38,352 bases of DNA from Prevotella sp. (GTDB taxonomy: Bacteria > Bacteroidota > Bacteroidia > Bacteroidales > Bacteroidaceae), in the NCBI GenBank assembly GCA_016901395.1, contig JAEAMQ010000082.1:1-38352 (forward strand), given 5' to 3'. How positions within the stretch are numbered: position 1 is the stretch's first letter; each line of letters opens with the position of its first letter. Below are positions 16,638 to 23,941 of the stretch, piece by piece. The position numbers and the translations under genes are program-made. The notes beneath the pieces are model-generated. The model did no database searches. It was given only the letters and a program-made list of their open reading frames with translations, and was not told the DNA's origin.

Positions 16638-17834
16638 GTGAAATCCTCCATTATCCTTACCGTTAGCCTTGCCGCACTCACTGCACTTACCTCGTGCTCG
16701 AGCGACGATTCCTGTCTTGACAATCTTATAGCTGATTATGATGCCTCTGTTGCTACACAGTTGAAGTCCATCGATTGGGATACCACGTCCCTGTCAGAAA
16801 CCGAGGAAGTGCCGGCCAGTGATAACGATTATGTGGAAAATTCCACGTTCGATTACCATGTGAATGTCGTCTATGGCGACGGCACGGCGACTGTCTCCGG
16901 CGACCGTGACATGCTTCGAAGCGTGGTGGTCGACGGTGCGGGGGTGACAGTGCAGAGCGCGGCCAAGGGCGTGGAGTTCATCCTTTCGGGAACGACCGAC
17001 GATGGATACTTCAAAATTTACAGCGACAGTAAGTTTAAGATCGCACTCAACGGTGTATCCATCACCAACCCGTCTGGGGCTGCTATCAACAATCAGGGTG
17101 GTAAATCGCTCTATATCGTACTCGCTGATGGAACCTCAAACACTCTCGTCGACGGTTCAACCTATCAGACGGTGACCGGAGAAGACGAGAAGGGTACGCT
17201 GTTCAGTGAGGGACAAGTGATATTCAGTGGCAGTGGTTCGCTGTCGGTCACAGGCAACTATCGTAACGGCATTTCTTCTGATGACTATATCGTCTTCCGG
17301 CCTGGAAATGTCATCAACGTAACCACTACGTCGGGACATGGTGTCAAAGCCAATGACGGCATCTTCGTCCGGGGTGGGGTCCTCAATGTGAAGACAACAG
17401 CCGACGGAGCTAAGGGCATCAATTCGGATGCACGGATAGAGGTCAGTGGCGGCCGCACTACTGTCATCACGTCGGGTGGAAGTCTTGTCGAGACGACCGA
17501 CACAACCAGCGCCGCGGGCATGAAATGCGACAGCTCGTATGTCCAGACGGCCGGTACGGTCAATCTGAAGAGCACTGGTGAGGGAGGCAAGGGCATCAAT
17601 AGCAGTGTTGATGTCACGATAAGCGGAGGCACCGTCAATGTCGTTACCACTGGCGAGAAGGTCCTGTCTTCACCTAAAGGCATCAAGGCCGACCGCAATA
17701 TCACACTGAGTGGCGGCACGTTCTATGTCTATAGTGCGAATGCTTCTCCCATCGATGCTTCGGGAGAGCTGACCATTGCTTCCGGATATACGGTCTATGA
17801 GAATGGCAGCAGACTTGTTGAACTGCAATATTAA
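16638..17834 (+). CDS. Cthe_2159-type beta-helix lipoprotein, paralogue 1
   Basis: A 398-residue exported lipoprotein. GTG start; the lipobox LTSC puts the lipid on Cys20, and the next residues SSDDS resemble the Bacteroidetes lipoprotein export signal, so it is probably on the cell surface. After a linker (LSETEEVPASDNDYVEN) the body is a series of rungs such as GHGVKANDGIFVRGGVLNV and KGINSDARIEVSGGRTTVI, the pattern of the Cthe_2159 carbohydrate-binding family: right-handed beta helices related to polysaccharide lyases; the founding Clostridium thermocellum protein is reported to bind cellulose and acidic sugars. The Asp-rich turns (NDG, SDD) could hold Ca2+. It closes the VTC operon, 5 bases after the DUF2490 gene, and is the shortest of three paralogues in the window, lacking the Gly-rich tail. 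Confidence 0.87.
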   Translation: MKSSIILTVSLAALTALTSCSSDDSCLDNLIADYDASVATQLKSIDWDTTSLSETEEVPASDNDYVENSTFDYHVNVVYGDGTATVSGDRDMLRSVVVDGAGVTVQSAAKGVEFILSGTTDDGYFKIYSDSKFKIALNGVSITNPSGAAINNQGGKSLYIVLADGTSNTLVDGSTYQTVTGEDEKGTLFSEGQVIFSGSGSLSVTGNYRNGISSDDYIVFRPGNVINVTTTSGHGVKANDGIFVRGGVLNVKTTADGAKGINSDARIEVSGGRTTVITSGGSLVETTDTTSAAGMKCDSSYVQTAGTVNLKSTGEGGKGINSSVDVTISGGTVNVVTTGEKVLSSPKGIKADRNITLSGGTFYVYSANASPIDASGELTIASGYTVYENGSRLVELQY

Positions 17835-17850
17835 ACCTATATACATGGCG

Positions 17851-17889
17851 GGCTGTGTCGTTGATAGCGGCGCAGCCTGTTTCTTTTTT
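17851..17889 (+). terminator. Terminator of the polyphosphate polymerase operon
   Basis: A 9-base stem with two G-T pairs, GGCTGTGTC (17851-17859) with GGCGCAGCC (17869-17877), then a T-rich tail 17880-17889. Confidence 0.8.
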
Positions 17890-17987
17890 GCGGGACAAAG
17901 CTATATGTCGGAGTTGTGGCGGGGTGGATAGTCTTGTTATCGGCCTGTTCCTGTTGGTTGAGAAAATCGAACTGTTGGCTGATTATT

Positions 17988-18019
17988 TTTGCACCATTGC
18001 TGAAATTATCTTATCTTTG
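17988..18019 (+). promoter_or_regulatory. Promoter of the second beta-helix unit
   Basis: TTTG at 17988-17991, a 20-base spacer and TATCTTTG at 18012-18019: the same spacing and the same -7 box as the tRNA-Val and polyphosphate polymerase promoters. The ATG is 45 bases downstream. Confidence 0.78.
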
Positions 18020-18064
18020 CTCGATAGTATTCCATCAAGCTATGTCACTCAAAACAATCCTAAT

Positions 18065-18472
18065 ATGAGGAAAATATTACTCCAGTTAGCTATGGTCACG
18101 CTGTCGACAGCGGTTTATGCTGATGAGACATACGACTATTTAGCGTTCCAGACGACCGACGGGACAGAACAAACCGTGTCTGTCGACCAGTTGAAGATTA
18201 TCTTTGTTGATAGTAAACTCGTGGTCACCAATGCTTCGACCAACCAGTCGTACAGCCTTTCCGACCTCTCTAAAATGTATTTCACCAATACCCCTGTAAC
18301 GGGGATATCCGATGTGGAGATTGCCGATGACAACACATCGGTAGAGGTTTTCAACACTTCCGGCATCTCTATGGGTACTTTTGCCGATCTCAGCGCAGCT
18401 CGTGCAAGTCTTTCCAAAGGCATCTATATTGTCAAATCGTCAGTCAAAACCTACAAAATCGCAGTGAAATGA
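18065..18472 (+). CDS. Small exported protein with C-terminal sorting-like tail
   Basis: A 135-residue secreted protein. The start at 18065 is chosen because it begins a signal peptide (MRKILLQLAMVTLSTAVYA) and lies 45 bases after a good promoter; the frame is open further upstream, but those codons precede or overlap the promoter. The mature part has a short module (TTDGTEQTVSVDQLKIIFVD, then SYSLSDLSKMYFT) common in small Prevotella exported proteins, then a tail VEVFNTSGISMG...GIYIVK that resembles secretion-tail domains. The stop overlaps the next start as ATGA (18469-18472), so translation of the two is coupled. The N-terminal part of the next protein has a similar module. Function unknown; a partner or sorting factor of the beta-helix protein is plausible. 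Confidence 0.8.
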   Translation: MRKILLQLAMVTLSTAVYADETYDYLAFQTTDGTEQTVSVDQLKIIFVDSKLVVTNASTNQSYSLSDLSKMYFTNTPVTGISDVEIADDNTSVEVFNTSGISMGTFADLSAARASLSKGIYIVKSSVKTYKIAVK

Positions 18473-20421
18473 AAAAGAATACTATCCTCCACAGGCGTTT
18501 CTTTGCGACGGTTTTGACGCTCGCTCTCACTTCCGTTGCCGCTTCGGCACAGACGCTCAACATCGTTTCGGGTGGCGTTGTCTATGCTGTTCCTGCTGCC
18601 CAGGCAGGCGACATGATTTATCAAGACGGCACGACGCTCACCGTGATGAACAAGACGTTCAATATCACCGACATCGATTCAATATATATTGACAACTCCG
18701 CAGTGACCGATGATGCCGTCGATGTGACCTACAGCGGCACGACAGCCACGGTGCGGGTGGCCGGTAATATCATGCAATATCTGGCCGAGGCGAAGGCTGA
18801 CGGTGCTTATGTCACCCTGGTTCAAAGCTCCGACTTGGCTCGCGAGATCACTTACACGCTGAGCGGAACGTCAGACAATGGGTCGTTTTACATGGACGGT
18901 TCCTATAAGGCCACCGTCGTGCTTAACGGTTTGACGCTGACCAGCACCGATAGTGCGGCCGTCAACATAGAAAACGGTAAACGCATCAACCTCGATATTG
19001 AGGGCACCAATACGCTGAAAGACAGCGAGAGCAGCGGTGGCAAGGGCGCACTGATGGTCAACGGACACTCCGAGATTACCGGCAGTGGCACGCTCAACCT
19101 CTACGGCTATGCCAAACATGCCTATTGGGCCGATGAGTATGTGCAGCTGAAGGCATCGATGACGGGTGCCATCAACGTGCTCTATGCTGCCAAAGACGGT
19201 CTTAGCATCAACCAGTATTATGTGCAAAACGGGGGCACGGTCAATATTTCCGGCGTGCTCGATGACGGCATACAGGTGTCGGCTGATGATGAGGAGACAG
19301 GATATGTGACCCTCTCAGGAGGCTCTCTTACCATCGCGGCGACAGCAGCCGGCAGCAAGGGTATCAAGGCCGACGGCAGCATCAGCATCAACAACGCGAA
19401 GTCGACACCCACCCTGACCATCACCAATAGCGGTACGGGCAAATGGGACAGCGATGACAGCGAGGTCAAAGGTTCTGCCTGTCTCTCCTCAGATGCCAAC
19501 ATCACCATTGATGCAGGCACCATCAGCCTCACCGCCACGGGCAACGGAGGCAAGGGCATGAGCTGCGACTCTGTGCTCACGGTGAACGGTGGAGAGCTCA
19601 CCGTGGCCACCTCGGGCAAGCAGTATGTGAACATTGGCGGCACACAGGCCTACGACGGTACCTACTCGGGCAATTTCGACAGCTTGGCCGATGCCTACAG
19701 TTCGTCGCCCAAGGGTATCAAGGTGGGTATCAAAGCCGATGACAACGGTGGTGTGGCTGTCGGAGATATCCAGATCAACGGGGGCACCGTCAAGGTGTCG
19801 GCCACCGGACAGCAAGATGGCAGCGAGGGTATGGAGTGTAAAAACACGATCACTATCTCGGGCGGCACAGTCAGTGTGAACAGCTACGACGATGCCATCA
19901 ATGCTGCCAAGAACATCTATATCAAGGGTGGTACGGTCACTGCCGTGGGGTCCAACAACGACGGAATCGATGCCAATGCCAACATCTATATCAGTGGAGG
20001 CACGGTGATGGCCTATGGCGGCAGTTCGCCGGAGTGTGGTCTTGATGCGGCCGAGGGTTACCAGATGTACTTCACGGGGGGCACCATCCTCGCCGTGGGC
20101 GGTAGCAGTTCCACTCCGACAAGCAGCAGTTCGACCCAGCCCTATGTGAATACTACCGGCTCGGTGTCGGCCAATTCCACAATCTCAATAGTCAGCGGTT
20201 CTACAACCTTGGCTTCGTTTACAGTGCCATCGACCTACAGCGCGTCGGGTTCGACCAGCGGTAGCAATCGTCCGGGTGGCGGTTTTGGCGGAGGAATGGG
20301 AGGCTCGACCTACATTCTGATATCCACACCTGATATGGTGACGGGCAGTAGCTACACCGTGAGCAGTGGATCTTCGTCGTCTACGGCAACCGCCGTACAA
20401 TATGGTAGCAGTCGTTTCTAA
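18469..20421 (+). CDS. Cthe_2159-type beta-helix secreted protein, paralogue 2
   Basis: A 650-residue exported protein. Signal peptide to about residue 28 (VLTLALTSVAASAQ), no lipobox, so it is not a lipoprotein, unlike the other two paralogues. Residues 29-75 hold a short module (VPAAQAGDMIYQDGTTLTVM, then FNITDIDSIYID) like that of the small protein encoded just upstream. Then comes a Cthe_2159-like domain with many rungs, such as SKGIKADGSISINNAK, NGGKGMSCDSVLTVNGGEL and SNNDGIDANANIYISGGTV. The tail is Ser/Gly-rich (NRPGGGFGGGMGGSTYIL), as in paralogue 3. No lyase catalytic residues can be named. It ends its transcript at a strong terminator 25 bases downstream. Carbohydrate binding is from family knowledge. 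Confidence 0.87.
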   Translation: MKKNTILHRRFFATVLTLALTSVAASAQTLNIVSGGVVYAVPAAQAGDMIYQDGTTLTVMNKTFNITDIDSIYIDNSAVTDDAVDVTYSGTTATVRVAGNIMQYLAEAKADGAYVTLVQSSDLAREITYTLSGTSDNGSFYMDGSYKATVVLNGLTLTSTDSAAVNIENGKRINLDIEGTNTLKDSESSGGKGALMVNGHSEITGSGTLNLYGYAKHAYWADEYVQLKASMTGAINVLYAAKDGLSINQYYVQNGGTVNISGVLDDGIQVSADDEETGYVTLSGGSLTIAATAAGSKGIKADGSISINNAKSTPTLTITNSGTGKWDSDDSEVKGSACLSSDANITIDAGTISLTATGNGGKGMSCDSVLTVNGGELTVATSGKQYVNIGGTQAYDGTYSGNFDSLADAYSSSPKGIKVGIKADDNGGVAVGDIQINGGTVKVSATGQQDGSEGMECKNTITISGGTVSVNSYDDAINAAKNIYIKGGTVTAVGSNNDGIDANANIYISGGTVMAYGGSSPECGLDAAEGYQMYFTGGTILAVGGSSSTPTSSSSTQPYVNTTGSVSANSTISIVSGSTTLASFTVPSTYSASGSTSGSNRPGGGFGGGMGGSTYILISTPDMVTGSSYTVSSGSSSSTATAVQYGSSRF

Positions 20422-20445
20422 GTTTATTAAGGTTATCGTAAGAAT

Positions 20446-20484
20446 GGCCGGGTCGGGGAGTGTATCCCTGCCCGGCCTTTTTTT
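20446..20484 (+). terminator. Terminator of the second beta-helix unit
   Basis: A 7-base GC-rich stem GGCCGGG (20446-20452) with CCCGGCC (20471-20477), extended by an inner GGGGA/TCCCT pairing, then seven Ts at 20478-20484. Confidence 0.9.
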
Positions 20485-21116
20485 ATCCCCAAGCAGTCAT
20501 TGGTGTCCTGTTGGTTTCCGCCATGAATGCCAAGAATCGCAATGTTTTAGTTCTGGGTATGGTCGTAGTATTTTGCCCGCGCGGCGACTCTTGTCTCGCA
20601 GAGCGATACACTGTCCGCCACACGATGGTCAGATGCGCTGTTCCGTGGTGAATTGTTCTCCCATCACGAAGACAATTCCTCCGGTTGGGTCGCTATCCTA
20701 TCATTGTTTTCCTGTGGTTGATAACGGGTCGGTGGAAAGCCCCACCTTTAGCTTCCCAAAGGAGGGAATACCAGCATTACTAAAGGTGTCGGGAAGTTCA
20801 ACATTGTTTTTCATTGTTCTCATCTGTAGTTAATAAAGAGGCGGCAGGGATTTTCTCGGATGATCTTACGGAGCAAGGATAAGCGATTTTCTGCGATAAG
20901 CATTTCCCACCACGATAGCTTAAATAGAAAAGATATTCTCCGGATATTCTGAGATGCCACGCAGTGGTGCGGAGGGAATTCTCTCGTAGATAGCACAGAT
21001 GGCACAGATTGGCTCACGCGGCGTTTTTTTGAACAACGGATTTATCAGATGAAACAGAAACCATACGGCACATTTTGATTTCGCAGAGGGCCGCCAGCGG
21101 CCTGCGGATTGCACGG

Positions 21117-21180
21117 AAACCTGCCCAACCCTGCCTGCCTGTTCCCCAAACGATCAACCCCCGAAGTGGGGTTGTGCTTG
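21117..21180 (-). repeat. Left inverted partial unit of the 107-bp array
   Basis: Reverse complement of the start of the array unit: CAACCCTGCCTGCCTGTTCC, then CGATCAACCCCCGAAGTGGG and GTTGTGCT. It matches 22009-22064 almost base for base, so the array is bounded by two copies in the same, minus-sense orientation. Confidence 0.75.
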
Positions 21181-21293
21181 ATATGGCTGACACCTACCTA
21201 TGGCCGTGCGCTAAATCCATCTCAGTTCTACCATTGATGTCCGGAATATGTGTCGTTGTGCTCGACGTTCTCTGATTAAAAACAGCACAACCC

Positions 21294-21724
21294 CACTTCG
21301 GGGGTTGAATGGTATCCGCTCACAGTAGGCAGGGTTGTCTTCGCTTCGCTCGCCACCCCGCCCTGTCAACGGCAGAACACCTACGGCGTTCCCACAATCC
21401 CACTTCGGGGGTTGAATGGTATCCGCTCACAGTAGGCAGGGTTGTCTTCGCTTCGCTCGCCAACCCCGCCCTGTCAACGGCAGAACACCTACGGCGTTCC
21501 CACAATCCCACTTCGGGGGTTGAATGGTACCCGCTCTCAGTAGGCAGGGTTGTCTTCGCTTCGCTCGCCAACCTTGCCCTCTCAACGGCAGAACACCTAC
21601 GGCGTTCCCACAATCCCACTTCGGGGGTTGAATGGTACCCGCTCACAGTAGGCAGGGTTGCCTTCGCTTCGCTTGTCGCATCCGCCCTGTCAATGGCACA
21701 ACCCCACTTCGGGGGTTGGCAGAA
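21294..21724 (+). repeat. Tandem array of about four 107/108-bp units
   Basis: CACTTCGGGGGTTG starts at 21294, 21401, 21509, 21617 and 21705, giving periods of 107, 108, 108 and 88. Each full unit has CACTTCGGGGGTTGAATGGT, GTAGGCAGGGTTG, CTTCGCTTCGCTCGCC and GGCAGAACACCTACGGCGTT. The last unit is shortened and ends with the same palindrome. CAACCCC-ACTTC-GGGGTTG forms a hairpin at unit boundaries. Confidence 0.92.
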
Positions 21725-21790
21725 GCAAGACAATATCATCTCTTATATGTTCCCGTTCATCGTACGTCCATCAAACAGGTATTCTCCGAA

Positions 21791-21960
21791 TGCTATGTAT
21801 TGAGTTTATTGGGACGCTGCATGTTGGGTTTGGGGTGCGCTATGTATTGGGTTTGTTGGAACACAGCATGTTGGGTTTGGGGTGCACTGTGTATTGGGTT
21901 TGTTGGAATACTGCGATTAGTCTTGTGGAACACCCGCATGTTGGGTTTGTTGGAACGCCG
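21791..21960 (+). repeat. Tandem 47-bp repeat
   Basis: GCATGTTGGGTTT begins at 21819, 21866 and 21936, and TATGTATTGGGTTTGTTGGA alternates with it, with a diverged half unit from 21791. The third unit is interrupted by about 23 extra bases. It merges at its right end into the inverted unit of the larger array. Confidence 0.75.
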
Positions 21961-22096
21961 TAGGTGTTCTGCTGTTGAGAGGGCAAGGTTGGCGAGCGCA
22001 GCGAAGACAACCCTGCCTGCCTGTTCCCCCAAACGATCAACCCCCGAAGCGGGGTTGTGCTGTTTGATGGGGCTGACGTTGACCCATGGCCGTGGG
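21951..22096 (-). repeat. Right inverted full unit of the 107-bp array
   Basis: Reverse complement of a complete unit: AACGCCGTAGGTGTTCTGCT, GGCGAGCGCAGCGAAGACAA, CCCCCGAAGCGGGGTTGTGC. The bases beyond 22064 (GATGGGGCTGACGTTGACCC) also resemble those beyond the left copy (GATATGGCTGACACCTACC), so the flanking match is longer than the unit. Confidence 0.8.
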
Positions 22097-22254
22097 GAAT
22101 AAATTGTTTTTTTGTCCATGAGTTTTCTAATCTTGTAAATATTATTCCTGTTTCTAAATTCGGCTAAAAAGTAATCTGATGGCCTCTGGCGTATGATTTT
22201 GAAGTGAAAAACTGGGATTTTGGGTACAAAAGTCACCTTTTTAGGGTGCGAAAA

Positions 22255-22335
22255 GTGCCTAAACGTCTTGCGTTTCGGTACTAATCGCATGACGATTAGG
22301 TGCTTTTCGGCCTGCGATTAGATAGTAATCGTGAG
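22255..22335. repeat. Dispersed repeat, family A, inverted copy
   Basis: On the minus strand it reads CTCACGATTACTATCTAATC then GCAGG, then CACCTAATCGTCATGCGATT, matching copy 1 (1860-1940) in order and spacing but with drift. It holds the palindrome at 22314-22333 and a second ATTAG/CTAAT pair at 22280-22300. Confidence 0.65.
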
Positions 22336-22567
22336 AGAATGTGTGGTGATTTTTAGGTTGTAAAGATAGTTTAAATCATAAGTCTCTGACTATTAGTGAT
22401 TTGTAAAATGGCCGGATTTTTGCGTTTTTTCGTCCTAATGGTGATGCTATTTGCTTTTTAAGGCAAAATCGGAGTGGTATTCAAATCTTTTCAACAGATG
22501 ATGGTGTTGCTTTTGTTTTGAGTTTTCCTACCTGTCCATATAAAAGCAAAAAGAGGGGGGGGGTGTA

Positions 22568-22815
22568 GCAGTCGGGCCCCAACACTGTCATGTTGAGGCC
22601 CGGCCATACAGAATGATACAAAGTGGGGATGGGTGACGACTGCCAGACGGTGCACGAAAAATCACGTATAGAGCCTTTTCTATATTCCGTATAATTTGTG
22701 CGAGGGGACGGAATGGCTGGACCATAGCACCTGCTGGGGCACTGGTCTGTGCCGGAGGGTTGCCCGAACCGAAACCACCTCACTGCCTATGGACGACTCC
22801 CGTCGTCTTCCCCTC
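22568..22815 (-). ncRNA. Candidate structured RNA, family not recognised
   Basis: At least eight mutually compatible stems fill about 250 bases. GCAGTCG (22568-22574) pairs with CGACTGC (22637-22643), enclosing a GGGCC/GGCCC hairpin. GCAC (22652-22655) pairs with GTGC (22698-22701), enclosing TATAGA/TCTATA (22667-22684). GAGGGGA (22702-22708) pairs with TCCCCTC (22809-22815), enclosing CATAG/CTATG (22723-22727 with 22787-22791), GGCAC/GTGCC (22738-22753), GGTT/AACC (22758-22770) and GACGAC/GTCGTC (22792-22807). The minus strand is favoured because the last hairpin then has a GGGA (GNRA) loop and a CTCTTTTTGCTTTT run follows the 3' side. It lies just downstream of the response-regulator gene on the same strand, with no promoter box between, so it could be a 3' UTR product. 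I looked for RNase P, tmRNA and SRP signatures and did not find them. Confidence 0.55.
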
Positions 22816-22927
22816 ATTGCATCCACCTCTGTTTCTCTAAGGACCGATTAAGAAGGGATGGAGAGAGGGTGACCAGGGAGCAGACCTGCAGGTCGTGAGC
22901 AGTAGGGGCTTGTCCCGTCGTCTGGTC

Positions 22928-23824
22928 TTATTTCCCGAGGAAATTCTGATTGATGTAGTTGTTGAATGCATCGCGATAGAGGTCACCGATGGGCAGATAG
23001 GTGTCTCGATCCATGATGATGCGGTTCTTGTTGACCTCCTGTATCTTTTTGAGGTTGATGAGGTAAGAGCGGTGTATTCGCATGAAATAATCGGGGAGTC
23101 TCTCTTCCAGTCGTTTCATGGAGAACAGGATGATAATCGGACGTTGTGGCCTCCCCTCGGTGTCTGTGCCGTCAAAGTGAATCTTCAGATACTCGCTCAT
23201 GCCTTCTACGTAAGTGATGTCGGCGATATTGATTTTCACCACGCGCCCGTCGGTTTTCACAAACAGCACCCCTGTCTCGCTTTCCCCTACAGGAGAGGGG
23301 GTGAACATGTTTGCACCTTGGGATAGTTCGGTGGCGGAGGCAGCCTCGTCACGGTTTTCTCCTGTGCGGGTAGGTGTGATATAGCTGGACGACCTGGGCT
23401 GGGTGTGGGAGGATTGCGCTGGGGTGGAGGAACCGTGGATGGGCGACAGCGGTGAGCGTGGGAGTCGGTCTCTCACCCGCTGTGCCGCCTTGCGGAACTC
23501 GTCGAGCCCAAAAGGTTTGAGCAGATAGTCCACGGCATCGACCTTATAGCCCTCGATGGCATAGTCGGCATAGGCCGTGGTGAAGACCACGAGGGGCGGC
23601 GCGGCCAGGCTTTTCACGAAATCCATGCCGTTGAGGTCGGGCATGTTGATGTCACAGAAGATGGCATCGATCACTTCTTCATCGAGGATGCGCTTAGCTT
23701 CGACAGCACTGGAACACTCGGCGACGAGTTCGAGAAACGGCACCTTGCGTATATAGGTGGCTAATTGGTGGAGTGCCAGTGGCTCGTCGTCAATGGCTAA
23801 GCATTTGATCAGATCATTGTTCAT
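22928..23824 (-). CDS. LytTR-family response regulator
   Basis: A 298-residue cytosolic DNA-binding regulator. The receiver domain (1-120) has acidic pocket Asp12-Asp13-Glu14, phospho-acceptor Asp58 in FCDINMPDLNG and Lys103 in LLKPFG. A Ser/Pro-rich linker (about 125-190) is longer than usual. The LytTR DNA-binding domain (about 195-298) has ITYVEGMSEYLKIHF and MRIHRSYLINLKKI. I start at 23824 (MNNDLIKCLAIDDEP), since the frame continues upstream only as a Pro/Arg-rich stretch with no family match. It lies 117 bases after the histidine kinase gene on the same strand, and the pair is a typical LytS/LytR-like system. Targets are unknown; the adjacent beta-helix lipoprotein gene is the obvious candidate. 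Confidence 0.93.
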   Translation of the reverse strand: MNNDLIKCLAIDDEPLALHQLATYIRKVPFLELVAECSSAVEAKRILDEEVIDAIFCDINMPDLNGMDFVKSLAAPPLVVFTTAYADYAIEGYKVDAVDYLLKPFGLDEFRKAAQRVRDRLPRSPLSPIHGSSTPAQSSHTQPRSSSYITPTRTGENRDEAASATELSQGANMFTPSPVGESETGVLFVKTDGRVVKINIADITYVEGMSEYLKIHFDGTDTEGRPQRPIIILFSMKRLEERLPDYFMRIHRSYLINLKKIQEVNKNRIIMDRDTYLPIGDLYRDAFNNYINQNFLGK

Positions 23825-23941
23825 AGTTCGTCGGGGATTGATAGGTGGGGAAGCAGGAGGTCGGTTGGCACGGTGTTGTCCTTGCAAGGCTCGGCTCTCC
23901 GGCAGAAATCGTTAATTACTTATATTCTGTTGTTATGGTTT

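Larger units (their letters stand above)
20485..22927. other. Large gene-free island (2.4 kb)
   Basis: No frame here looks coding, though long spurious frames exist in the arrays because their 108-base period is a multiple of three. In order: about 500 bases with nothing definite; a family B core near 21091; a 107/108-bp array with inverted flanking units (21117-22064); a 47-bp repeat inside it (21791-21960); an inverted family A repeat (22255-22335); and the structured RNA candidate (22568-22815). Confidence 0.65.

Noticed and set aside
17855..18064. Longer start for the small exported protein
   Set aside because: It would put the promoter (17988-18019) inside the coding region and hide the signal peptide.
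20366..20833. Frame overlapping the end of beta-helix paralogue 2 and its terminator
   Set aside because: Crosses a strong terminator and has no family likeness.
21294..21724. CRISPR array
   Set aside because: Whole units are repeated with no unique spacers, the period is over 100 bases, and no cas gene is near.
21309..21803. Open frames on both strands of the 107/108-bp array
   Set aside because: The peptide repeats because the DNA period is 108, a multiple of three; both strands are open alike, so this is not evidence of coding.
22481..22783. 100-codon frame on the minus strand
   Set aside because: Lies across the structured RNA candidate; Cys/Pro/Ser/Thr-rich peptide is explained by stem sequences.
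22568..22815. RNase P RNA, tmRNA or SRP RNA
   Set aside because: The P4 signature GAGGAAAGTC, a tRNA-like T arm with an alanine acceptor, and the SRP GGAAG/AGCAGCC core were looked for on both strands and not found.
23825..23887. Longer start for the response regulator
   Set aside because: Adds a Pro/Arg/Asn-rich stretch before the receiver domain; MNNDLIKCLAIDDEP is the natural start.
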